NCBI GenBank assembly: GCA_029261655.1
Contig: JAJDAY010000017.1
Location: forward strand, 124,001-188,000
Length of the DNA: 64,000 bases
Direction: 5' to 3'
Source of the DNA: Nitrospinaceae bacterium
Lineage (GTDB): Bacteria; Nitrospinota; Nitrospinia; Nitrospinales; VA-1
Position numbers and translations under genes: made by a program. The notes beneath the pieces were generated by a model. That model searched no databases and was not told where the DNA came from. It saw only the letters and a list, made by a program, of their open reading frames with translations. Position 1 is the first letter of the stretch, and the number at the start of each line of letters is the position of its first letter. Shown piece by piece: positions 9,298-16,877 of the stretch.

Positions 9298-9331
9298 AAT
9301 GCCCTTGAAAATATTTTCAAGGGCATTTTTT
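9298..9331 (+). terminator. Rho-independent terminator after the glycan block
   Basis: AATGCCCTTGAAAAT and ATTTTCAAGGGCATT form a perfect 30-bp palindrome (9298-9327) that folds into a stem of about 13 bp with a small loop, directly followed by a T run. It lies 30 bp after the LtaS-like stop codon and immediately downstream of the convergent gene ending at 9335. Confidence 0.9.
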
Positions 9332-9334
9332 ATT

Positions 9335-11236
9335 TCAGCGATTTTTTTCCACTTTTTGCTGAACGGGTTTTATGACCGTGGGTTCGTCGGTCGAGTCACG
9401 CGTCGCCCCATCTTCAATTTCCGTAAGCAGGACATTCTCCGCTCGTTTGAAAGCGGCGGGGTCATCGACATCGATCCAGAACCGTCCGCCGATATCGACC
9501 GTTCGGGCTTGATTTTTTTCGGCCAGAATTTGAATCGCGCCGGATAAAGTGGTGTTTCCATGTTCCCGTGAGCTTTGCTCCAGGGCTTTAAAAATGACGG
9601 GCCGGCAAAAGAAGATTCCGGTATCGAACGCATCGAAATTTTTAAGTCCCTTGCCGATTTTCCGAATATTGCCGGCGTCGGTCGTGACGCGCGTGACATC
9701 CTTCAGGTCGACGAGCGGGCTGGATTTATTTTGATCGACGGCAAGAACAATTTCTTCATTTGCCAGGGGATAAGCCATCAGTTGCCGCGCGATGGCGGGG
9801 TCGAACAAATGATCCGCCATTAATAACAAAAACGGTTCCTGAAAATATTGTCGGCCTTTGAGAACGGACAGTCCGTTTTCTTTTTCCCAGTCCTCATTGT
9901 CAATGGGAGTGATGGGGACTCCAAGGCGGGTGGAAAGGTTTTGCAAAAAAGATTTTAACGGAGCGCCCTGATAACCGGTGACGACAAAAAACTCATTGGC
10001 TCCCGCCTCCAGCGCGTTCAGTATGACGCGCTCGATCAAAGGAACGCCGAAAATTGGTGTGAGAGGTTTGCTGTCTCCCTGAGACCTTAAGCGCAAGCCT
10101 TTGCCTGCGGCAATGATCAGGCACTTTTTAGTTTTCTTCCGGGAATCTCCATTGATGAATTCCTCTGTCATGTAATGGGCTTCTTCGTCCACAAACTGAT
10201 GCATGGGATGTTTGCAGAAGTAAGCCGAAGGCCCGTGCAGAACCCCCCCTTCGCCACGGTCGAGCGCCAGTTTAGCGCACCTTATGGTGTCGATGGCGAC
10301 GCCGGCGGAATTGGGTGAGTCTTCCACTGAAAGACGCATTTCCATGTTGATCGGGACGTCTCCAAATATCCGTCCTTCCATGCGAATGAAACAAACCTTG
10401 TTGTCATTCTGCCAGGGCACATAGTCGCTTGGGCCAACGTGGATGTCGTTTGAATCCAACCGTTTTTTTGCCGCCGACTGCACCGCTTCGGTTTTGGATG
10501 TTTTCTTGGAAGCCAGCCGGTCGCGGTTCAGCATGTTGAGAAAATCCGTGTTGCCGCCGGTATTGAGCTGATAAGTCCGGTCCAGTTTGACGCCGCGTTT
10601 TTTGAACAGGTCGGTCAGGACACGGTGCGTGATGGTTGCGCCGAACTGGGATTTGATGTCGTCACCGATGATGGGGATATTTTTTTCAGCAAACCGCCTG
10701 GCCCATTCAGGGTTGCTGGCAATGAAAACGGGGATGTTGTTGATAAAGGCGACTCCGGCTTCCAGGGCGCATTCCGCATAAAATTTTGTGGCCTCTTCCG
10801 AGCCGACGGGCAGGTAATTCACCAGGATTTCCGCTCCCGTGTCTTTTAAAATCTTCACCACATCTTCCTGGGTGGGCTGTTTTTCGGTTGCGGGCAGGAA
10901 GGTCTTTTTGTCGTCATAATCCGCCATGTGCTCTGAAACACCGTCCAGGAGTTTGCCCATCCGCACCTTCACACCGGCAGGCGGAATATCCGGTTGAAAA
11001 ACGGTGGTGCAATTGGGATTGGAAAAAATCGCTTCATGGACATCCTGTCCGACTTTTCTTTTGTCGATGTCGAATCCGGCCACGACCTCTATGTGATCCG
11101 GTCGAAAGCCCCCGATTTCGCCATGCATCAATCCGATGGCGTCCTCAAGATTTTTTCCTTTATAGAAGTGAATTCCCTGTATTAAAGAGCTGGCACAATT
11201 ACCGATTCCGATGATGGCGATTCGAATTTTTTTCAC
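9335..11236 (-). CDS. myo-Inositol-1-phosphate synthase fused to CTP:inositol-1-phosphate cytidylyltransferase
   Basis: A 633-residue two-domain enzyme. Residues 1 to about 370 are an inositol-1-phosphate synthase of the prokaryotic type: IGIGNCASSLIQGI dinucleotide fold, then IPIIGDDIKSQFGATITHR, LNTGGNTDFLNM, SDYVPW and SPNSAGVAIDTIRCAK. Residues about 377-610 are a nucleotidyltransferase with LIIAAGKGLRL, KPLTPIFGVPLIERVI, an MADHLF metal/nucleotide motif, and DTGIFFC. This is the organisation expected for the IPCT domain that makes CDP-inositol. The fusion would channel glucose-6-phosphate to inositol-1-phosphate to CDP-inositol. The start is GTG at 11236. The divergent neighbour at 11583 is the matching CDP-alcohol phosphotransferase. 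The product could feed di-inositol phosphate or an inositol lipid. Confidence 0.85.
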   Translation of the reverse strand: MKKIRIAIIGIGNCASSLIQGIHFYKGKNLEDAIGLMHGEIGGFRPDHIEVVAGFDIDKRKVGQDVHEAIFSNPNCTTVFQPDIPPAGVKVRMGKLLDGVSEHMADYDDKKTFLPATEKQPTQEDVVKILKDTGAEILVNYLPVGSEEATKFYAECALEAGVAFINNIPVFIASNPEWARRFAEKNIPIIGDDIKSQFGATITHRVLTDLFKKRGVKLDRTYQLNTGGNTDFLNMLNRDRLASKKTSKTEAVQSAAKKRLDSNDIHVGPSDYVPWQNDNKVCFIRMEGRIFGDVPINMEMRLSVEDSPNSAGVAIDTIRCAKLALDRGEGGVLHGPSAYFCKHPMHQFVDEEAHYMTEEFINGDSRKKTKKCLIIAAGKGLRLRSQGDSKPLTPIFGVPLIERVILNALEAGANEFFVVTGYQGAPLKSFLQNLSTRLGVPITPIDNEDWEKENGLSVLKGRQYFQEPFLLLMADHLFDPAIARQLMAYPLANEEIVLAVDQNKSSPLVDLKDVTRVTTDAGNIRKIGKGLKNFDAFDTGIFFCRPVIFKALEQSSREHGNTTLSGAIQILAEKNQARTVDIGGRFWIDVDDPAAFKRAENVLLTEIEDGATRDSTDEPTVIKPVQQKVEKNR

Positions 11237-11582
11237 GTGCTTATGATCCCTGAATGTTATGAGGTTAAAAATATCCCCTGATGGAGGATTGATCTAAAGT
11301 TATACGATAGTTTGGTCTATTCAATAATTTGTCGTAAAATCCTTTGACGCATTACACAATGGTAAACAAAAATGCGGTAAAATCAATGGTTTCTGTGAAT
11401 TTTCCTGGGTTGGGCGATGTCCGTCAGAAATGACGATAAAACGGACCCGGCTTGCTGTTTCCCGTAATCCCTGGGAGGACGGATTTTCTTAAAGGGACCA
11501 GTTATCAACGGGGTTTTGCCCTTGATTAAATTTTTCGGCTTGATATCCTTTGTCCCTGATTTCAATTTGGATTATATATGAA
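11237..11582. other. Divergent promoter region between the two inositol genes
   Basis: 346 bp separating two divergently transcribed genes of one pathway, so both promoters must lie here. The part at 11290-11400 is AT-rich. I could not identify a convincing -35/-10 pair on either strand, and I see no coding frame of its own beyond the doubtful TTG extension of the next gene from 11550. Confidence 0.5.
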
Positions 11583-12866
11583 ATGCTGAAAAATTCCGAA
11601 TATTTTCCAACAGCCACTGAAAATAAAGGTCATTCAGCGGTGTTATTTCTGCCCCCGCCTGCGGGGAACGGCCGTTTTGTGGATTGGCACTGGCGGACCA
11701 TTGCCGGGATTCCATTTTTGCTGAGAAATATCCTGAATATTCAACGGGGCGGGGTCGAGCGCCTGGTTTTGATGACGGGCAAGAACCCGAAAGCCGCCGA
11801 AGAATTGGGCCGTCGGCTCCTTCAGGACCCCAGAGTGACGCTGAAACTGGACTGGTCCCGGGATTCCAGGCCATTGGCTGAAATTGCGCATGGAAGCGGC
11901 GAGCTGTTGCTACTGGATGGATCTTTGATCCACGATAAAAATAAAATTAAATCAGCCGTTCATTCCGGCTCCGGTCCCGAAGGAGATGAGAGTCTCCCGT
12001 CCTTTTGGCTCGATCGGGGTTCCACGGCCTCTTTGCTGGAACAAGTGGACAGCTCAAATTTTTCCGGTTTGGAGCGGGCAAGAGAACGGTTGATTCAATC
12101 TGAGCCAGAAACACCCGCCAGTGAAAAACAATTGCTGGTTTATTTCCCGCAAAACGATCATTTTAAAATTTCCAGCGAACAGGATTTTAAGACCGCGAGC
12201 GAAAATATCCTGGCAAAATCCGGCGGGTTGGCCAATGACAGTTTCGTCACCCGCGTCCTGTCGCGTCCTGTCTCCAAACTATTGACCCGACAGCTGTTAA
12301 ACACCCGGTTCACCCCGAACCAGATCACGTTGCTGAGTTTCATTCTGGGTCTTGGGTCGGCGCTGTGTTTTTCGCGAGGGGGTTACGCCATGGGCGTTGG
12401 CGGCGCGGGGTTGTTATTGCTGTCGATCTGGGTGGATGGCGTGGATGGAGAAATCGCCCGCATCAAGTTCATGGAATCGCCCTTTGGGGCCAAGCTGGAT
12501 ATCCTTTGCGACAATGTCGTGCATGTCGCCGTATTTTTTTCGATCGGGTTGGGGTTGTACCAGACGCACGGTGAAACGAGTTTTTTACTCCTGGGCGGCC
12601 TGGCCGCGTCCGGCAGTTTGCTGGCCTTTTTTCTCATGAGTGATGGCATCATTGCAGGCAAGTCCACCACCGGTTCCGGCAAAAATACGGACCGGAAAAA
12701 AAACGGTTTGATTGATAAACTGGCCAACCGCGACTTCACTCACTTCCTGTTTGCGCTGGCCCTGCTGGATCAGTTGTCGATTTTTATCTGGCTCACCGCC
12801 GTCGGGGTCAATGTGATGGCTCTCTACCTTTTACTCTCCAGCAGGTTTGGGAAAAACCCCGCGTGA
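11583..12866 (+). CDS. CDP-alcohol phosphotransferase with degenerate N-terminal nucleotidyltransferase domain
   Basis: About 427 residues. The C-terminal half is a polytopic CDP-alcohol phosphatidyltransferase with the complete signature D-x2-D-G-x2-A-R-x8-G-x3-D-x3-D (from DGVDGEIAR through GAKLDILCD). TPNQITLLSFILGLG forms the preceding helix. The N-terminal ~200 residues resemble the nucleotidyltransferase half of archaeal-type IPCT-DIPPS bifunctional enzymes (GIPFLLRNILNIQRGGVERL), but the phosphate loop is replaced by LPPPAGNGRF. It therefore looks catalytically silent. A functional copy of that domain sits in the divergent gene. Expected role: use CDP-inositol to make di-inositol phosphate or an inositol ether lipid. 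A TTG at 11550 would add 11 residues; neither start has a strong ribosome site. Confidence 0.8.
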   Translation: MLKNSEYFPTATENKGHSAVLFLPPPAGNGRFVDWHWRTIAGIPFLLRNILNIQRGGVERLVLMTGKNPKAAEELGRRLLQDPRVTLKLDWSRDSRPLAEIAHGSGELLLLDGSLIHDKNKIKSAVHSGSGPEGDESLPSFWLDRGSTASLLEQVDSSNFSGLERARERLIQSEPETPASEKQLLVYFPQNDHFKISSEQDFKTASENILAKSGGLANDSFVTRVLSRPVSKLLTRQLLNTRFTPNQITLLSFILGLGSALCFSRGGYAMGVGGAGLLLLSIWVDGVDGEIARIKFMESPFGAKLDILCDNVVHVAVFFSIGLGLYQTHGETSFLLLGGLAASGSLLAFFLMSDGIIAGKSTTGSGKNTDRKKNGLIDKLANRDFTHFLFALALLDQLSIFIWLTAVGVNVMALYLLLSSRFGKNPA

Positions 12867-12887
12867 CGCAGGCCGCTCACCCGTCCC

Positions 12888-12903
12888 AAAGGGCGCGCCC
12901 TTT
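12888..12903. terminator. Palindrome between convergent genes, possible bidirectional terminator
   Basis: AAAGGGCGCGCCCTTT is a perfect 16-bp palindrome in the 69-bp gap between the stop codons of the CDP-alcohol phosphotransferase and nagZ. The AAA/TTT flanks would give a short U tract in both directions. The loop is small and the U tract weak, so function as a terminator is plausible but unproven. Confidence 0.45.
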
Positions 12904-12935
12904 GCTTCGTGCTTTGGTTTGTTTCGTCAGCGAGT

Positions 12936-14030
12936 TTAAGATGGCAGGTGCGCTTGCATTTCCGCCACCAGGGATTGATGGCTCTGGGTCAGGGTTTCAA
13001 GGTCGGTGAGGCCGGATTCCACAGGCGGCATTTTACTTTTTATTGTTAAAATTCGTTGCACGGACCGGTCAATGACTTCGCCTGGGATGCGCCCGGACTC
13101 AACATCTTCTAACATCTGCAGGAGAAAGGCGGTTACTTTTTTAGTGTCGTGGCAAATCAGGAACAAGTCGATGCCCGCCTCGGTTCCAAGCCTGGCATAA
13201 GATTCAAAAGGAAGGTGATCCTCCACCGCTTTCATTTCCAGGTCGTCGGAAATGATCAGGCCGTTGAACCCCAGTTTTTCCCTCAGCAGTTGCTGCAGGA
13301 TGGGGACGGAAAAAGTCGCGGGTAATTTTTCGTCCCAGGCTTTGTAAATAACGTGGGCGGTCATGATAATGTCCAGCCCGTTTTGAATCGCCGCCTTGAA
13401 AGGCTGAAGCTCGACCTTCTCCAGCGTTTGGCCGTCGCGGTCCACGGTTGGCAAGGTGAGGTGAGAATCCTGCGCCGTGTCGCCGTGTCCTGGAAAATGT
13501 TTGCCAACCGCCAGCACTCCCGCCTCCTTAAACCCCTGCATAAAAGCGACTCCTAGTTTTGACGCCCATTCAGGCTCGTCGCTGAAGGCCCGTTTCCCGA
13601 TGATGGGGTTGTCCGGGTTGGTGTTGATGTCGAGAACCGGGGCGTAGTCCACATTGATTCCGACGGCGCGCATTTCCCGGCCAAGGGCCAGGCCAAAACG
13701 CCGGGCCAGGGATTCTGAACGGGCGATTCCCAGACAACAGGGGTCGGGAAACAGGGTGAACGGCGGTTTTAACCGGGAGACGCGGCCTCCCTCCTGATCG
13801 ACGGAAATGAACAGGGGCGTGTGCGGCGGCGTGGCGAGCGCCAGTTTTTGCAAGTCCAGGATCAATCGGGTGAGTTGCTTTGGGTTTTCAAAGTTGCGCT
13901 CGAACAGGATCAAACCGCCTACGTGGTGGTTGACGATGAGGTCTTCCACTTCCGGGTTGAGACCGGTTCCGGGAAACCCGGTCACCATCATCTGGCCGAT
14001 CTTTTCTTTTAATGAAGACGATAGTTTCAA
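12936..14030 (-). CDS. nagZ: Beta-N-acetylglucosaminidase, GH3 family (NagZ)
   Basis: A 364-residue cytosolic GH3 enzyme that cleaves GlcNAc from anhydro-muropeptides in cell-wall recycling. Family marks are clear: FISVDQEGGRV at 75-84, the conserved loop KHFPGHGDTAQDSH at 177-190 with the Asp-His pair that acts as general acid/base in NagZ, and IISDDLEM at 259-266 carrying the nucleophilic aspartate (D262 or D263). Single-domain length matches NagZ and not the larger two-domain plant-type GH3 enzymes. It starts with ATG. It is convergent with the CDP-alcohol phosphotransferase, and no other peptidoglycan-recycling gene is adjacent. Confidence 0.92.
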   Translation of the reverse strand: MKLSSSLKEKIGQMMVTGFPGTGLNPEVEDLIVNHHVGGLILFERNFENPKQLTRLILDLQKLALATPPHTPLFISVDQEGGRVSRLKPPFTLFPDPCCLGIARSESLARRFGLALGREMRAVGINVDYAPVLDINTNPDNPIIGKRAFSDEPEWASKLGVAFMQGFKEAGVLAVGKHFPGHGDTAQDSHLTLPTVDRDGQTLEKVELQPFKAAIQNGLDIIMTAHVIYKAWDEKLPATFSVPILQQLLREKLGFNGLIISDDLEMKAVEDHLPFESYARLGTEAGIDLFLICHDTKKVTAFLLQMLEDVESGRIPGEVIDRSVQRILTIKSKMPPVESGLTDLETLTQSHQSLVAEMQAHLPS

Positions 14031-14352
14031 CAGTCCTGTGCTCCTTAGGGATAGGGATGATTGTTTTCAGGGTTTATTTAAGCAGGCTGGGTCGTTTTTG
14101 CTGGCGGTCCAGGAATCGACCCGCTTTAATAATGCTGGGTGCAAGGGTTCTTAAAGTGAGGCGACTCACCTGTCTGGCGGGTGTTGCCCGGCATCAATTG
14201 CTTATGTTAACATAAATTTACAGTCCGCTTAAGTGGGAAAGAAAAGCTCGTCACGCTCACGGGCCCCTCGAACAATCGGGGCAACCCATCGGTTTATGTC
14301 CGTGTTTACCAGTGGTTCCATAGCTCTTAAAGAAAGAGGTCCGCACTAATAT
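14031..14352. other. Divergent intergenic region upstream of nagZ and the ketosynthase
   Basis: 322 bp with no convincing gene. It contains a perfect 14-bp palindrome at 14202-14215 and, nearer the ketosynthase, a GC-rich partial inverted repeat around 14260-14290 (CCCCTCGAACAATCGGGG). The ketosynthase ribosome site AAAGAAAGAGG ends about 14 bp before its ATG. Confidence 0.5.
14202..14215. promoter_or_regulatory. 14-bp palindrome, candidate operator
   Basis: TTATGTTAACATAA is a perfect palindrome about 140 bp upstream of the ketosynthase start in a divergent intergenic region. This is a typical placement for a dimeric repressor or activator site. No regulator is encoded next to it, so the assignment is only structural. 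Confidence 0.35.
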
Positions 14353-15606
14353 ATGTTGCGACGCGTTGTCATTACCGGTCTGGGTGCTGTCAGCCCCAAC
14401 GGAATTGGAGTCAAAAAATTCTGGGAAAACACCTGTGCCGGGGTCAGCGGTGTGGGCCGAATCACAAGTTTTGACCCAGAGGGATTATCCTGTCAGGTGG
14501 CCGGTGAAATCAAAGGACTGGACCCTTCTCGTTATTTTTCCAAAGCCGACCTCAAAAAACTACCGCGCGCCGTTCCCGTAGCGGTGGCCGCCGCGATTGA
14601 GGCGATGGAGGCCGCGGGCATCGACCTTGGCTCTTTCACTGAAGAGGATTTTGAAAGTATGGGAGTGCTGGTCGGAAGCGGGGGCGCGGGTTTTGACTTT
14701 TCAGAAAAACAGTTTGAGCTTTATTTTTCCGGTCAGAAACATAAAATCAGTCCTTACGCGATATCCAATTCGTTAGTGGGAATGCTCTCGAGTGAGCTTT
14801 CCATGTATTTTGGTTTGCAGGGCAGAAGCCATGTGATTTCCAATGGGTGTACAAGCTCCACCGACGCCATCGGCTACGCGTTCAACGCCATCCGTTATGG
14901 TCAGGAGACCTGGTTTCTCACCGGCGGCGTGGAGGCCTGCGTGACTCCTGGAATGATGTGCGGGTTTGAACGGATGAAAGCGAACCCGGTCAATTTCAAC
15001 AACGCGCCTGAGCGCGCGTCCCGGCCTTTCAATATCGACCGTGAAGGTTTTGTGTTGGCCGAAGGCGGCTGGATGATGGTATTGGAAGAAATGGAGCATG
15101 CCAAACAGCGGGGAGCGACGATTCTGGCGGAAATTCTGGGCTATGGAACCACCTGCGACGCGTATCATCGAGTCGCGATCATGCCCGACGGCAAACAGTC
15201 GACCCGGGCTTTGAATCTGGCAATGAAAGACGCCAAGGTTAATAAAGAGGAAATTGGCTACATCAATTTTCATGGCACCTCGACGGTTCTCAATGACCGA
15301 ATAGAAACCCTGGCGGTCAAGCAGGCGTTCAACAGTCATTCGATGAAGATTCCCTGCAGTTCGACCAAGTCGATGATCGGGCACCCTCAGGGAGCTTCGG
15401 GGGCGATGGGCGTTGCCGTGTCCGCGTTGTCGCTGAAAAACGGTTTTCTGACTCCAACCATCAATATGGAACATCCAGACCCTGAATGCGATATGGATTA
15501 TTTATCCAACGGGGGAAAAGAAAAATCTGTTAATATCGCCATTAGCAACTGCATCTCTTTTGGCTCTAAAAACTCTGCGTTGGTTCTCAAAAAATTCTCA
15601 GGATGA
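14353..15606 (+). CDS. Beta-ketoacyl synthase (FabF / KS-alpha-like)
   Basis: A 417-residue thiolase-fold condensing enzyme. The catalytic triad is intact: C166 in SNGCTSSTDAIGYAF, H307 in INFHGTSTVLND, and H344 in MIGHPQGASGA. Total length and C-terminal ISNCISFGSKNSALVL agree with FabF-type enzymes. The active-site phrase GCTSSTDAIGYA resembles the KS-alpha subunits of type II polyketide systems and related ketosynthases more than housekeeping FabF (usually TACATG). No acyl carrier protein, ketoreductase or partner KS lies next to it, so it may extend an unusual fatty or polyene chain, or be a specialised FabF. The downstream lipoprotein gene overlaps or abuts it. Confidence 0.85.
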   Translation: MLRRVVITGLGAVSPNGIGVKKFWENTCAGVSGVGRITSFDPEGLSCQVAGEIKGLDPSRYFSKADLKKLPRAVPVAVAAAIEAMEAAGIDLGSFTEEDFESMGVLVGSGGAGFDFSEKQFELYFSGQKHKISPYAISNSLVGMLSSELSMYFGLQGRSHVISNGCTSSTDAIGYAFNAIRYGQETWFLTGGVEACVTPGMMCGFERMKANPVNFNNAPERASRPFNIDREGFVLAEGGWMMVLEEMEHAKQRGATILAEILGYGTTCDAYHRVAIMPDGKQSTRALNLAMKDAKVNKEEIGYINFHGTSTVLNDRIETLAVKQAFNSHSMKIPCSSTKSMIGHPQGASGAMGVAVSALSLKNGFLTPTINMEHPDPECDMDYLSNGGKEKSVNIAISNCISFGSKNSALVLKKFSG

Positions 15607-15617
15607 AGGACACCAAG

Positions 15618-16217
15618 ATGAAAAAACTTTCGAAGGCTGAAGGCGGGCAAGTTTTGAAAGTCTGGGCGGGAATGGCCGCGATTCTCTGGCTGGCCGCCTG
15701 TGGAAAACTGGTGGGCGTCGATGTCACGGTGGTCGACCAGAAAACCGCGCTGGAAAACCAGATCCTGGGAAGCTATGAAGAATTGGGAAATGAGATGCTG
15801 CTCCTGGCGTCTGTCCGGTCGGTGGACGAGACCGGCAAACTGGTGACCACCGCCGAAATACCGAGTGGGAAAAAGCAGGCCATACGCGCCATGCAGAGGC
15901 AGGAGTTCAATCGCGACGATATCCAGAATTTTAAGCAGACTGGCGTCGCGGGGGAGGGCAATACCGGGTTGCTGGTTTTTTTTGATAACGAAAAAACCAA
16001 ACAGGACACGCAGTTCGGTGATTTTGTACAGGCGATCATCGAGGAGGAAAACGAAGATAGACTGGCCATCCTCACACGCACCATCGCCACCAACGAGGCT
16101 TTCTCTGACGGCGACCTGCCCAAGGTGCGGAAAATTTTTGCCAGCCTCAACCGGGACAGCGCTCAGCCGGGTGAAAAAATCCAACAGGAAAACGGAGAAT
16201 GGACCGTTAAGAAGTGA
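15618..16217 (+). CDS. DUF1318 (YdbL-family) lipoprotein
   Basis: About 199 residues with an N-terminal signal ending in a lipobox (WLAAC, Cys 28 with this start), so probably lipid-anchored. The C-terminal half matches the DUF1318/YdbL pattern: a segment like VAGEGNTGLLVFF, a long helix with spaced N and R residues, and the ending PGEKIQQENGEWTVKK, which parallels the YdbL tail. ATG at 15618 is chosen because AAGGA lies 7 bp upstream. An in-frame ATG at 15603 overlaps the ketosynthase stop as ATGA and would add five residues. In enterobacteria YdbL sits with ydbH and the lipoprotein ynbE, genes linked to envelope lipid homeostasis. Here its partner is a ketosynthase. Confidence 0.72.
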   Translation: MKKLSKAEGGQVLKVWAGMAAILWLAACGKLVGVDVTVVDQKTALENQILGSYEELGNEMLLLASVRSVDETGKLVTTAEIPSGKKQAIRAMQRQEFNRDDIQNFKQTGVAGEGNTGLLVFFDNEKTKQDTQFGDFVQAIIEEENEDRLAILTRTIATNEAFSDGDLPKVRKIFASLNRDSAQPGEKIQQENGEWTVKK

Positions 16218-16226
16218 GAGGAAGAA

Positions 16227-16478
16227 CTACCTGTAGGGCATCTGGTTGCCTTGCAACTGGTTGACGATGTCCAGCTCGAACTGGTTTTCCTGGCGGACGA
16301 ACTCTTCGAATTCTCTTGGACTTTTAAACTCGAATATCCGCGGTTCTTTTTGCCCGCAAATTTCCTCATTCTGTTCGACGGTCAGCCTATTATTTTCAAC
16401 GCTTTTGATAACAAATTTTTTGCGGGTTGCAAATTTTTGAAAGATTTCCCGATACACCGGTTCAAGGTTTAACGCCAT
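16227..16478 (-). CDS. Small conserved-looking hypothetical protein (83 aa)
   Basis: A short minus-strand gene with a good ribosome site (TAGGAGAAGTATT before the ATG at 16478). The 83-residue product is rich in charged residues and begins MALNLEPVYREIFQKFATRK. It has no signal peptide or membrane segment, and one cysteine at about residue 41. I do not recognise the family. It is convergent with the DUF1318 gene, only 9 bp apart. Confidence 0.6.
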   Translation of the reverse strand: MALNLEPVYREIFQKFATRKKFVIKSVENNRLTVEQNEEICGQKEPRIFEFKSPREFEEFVRQENQFELDIVNQLQGNQMPYR

Positions 16479-16877
16479 AATACTTCTCCTAAGGCTGATG
16501 GATCCTGTTTTAAGAGGACGGCGGAATAAATTTAAACCGCCTTCTTTAGTTTTTACTTCTTGATGAATGTCATCTTAAGAATGATAGCTTTCTACCTGTC
16601 TGAAATCAATTAATTTGAAACCGGCGGGGGTTGGTGAAAATTTTTTAAAAAAAACTGGCACATAAAAAAAAATATGCTAACATACGCCTCCAATTTTGGA
16701 ACTCGGATATCTGTTATAGGATATTTGCTTTCCAGAGGATGCGATCGGAACTCATCGTTCGAATATGGGTTCTAAAAAATTGTTTCAGTCCCTAAAATTT
16801 TCTTCCAGAGCGTTTCTCAGGAACCCGCAGAAGTCAGGACGCTTTGGAAAAACGCTTTCGCCTTTACCCAGCTTTTA
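16479..16877. other. Intergenic region with A-tracts
   Basis: 399 bp between divergent genes. The block 16640-16690 is made of A/T tracts (for example AAAAAAAACTGGCAC and TAAAAAAAAATATGCT) that could act as UP elements or curved DNA near a promoter for the 482-residue gene. TATGCT at about 16673 is a possible -10 element, but no matching -35 hexamer is convincing. No coding frame is evident. Confidence 0.4.

Noticed and set aside
16655-16678. TGGCAC followed by TATGCT, considered as a sigma-54 promoter
   Set aside because: The distance between GG and GC is 17 bp and not 10, so the spacing is wrong.
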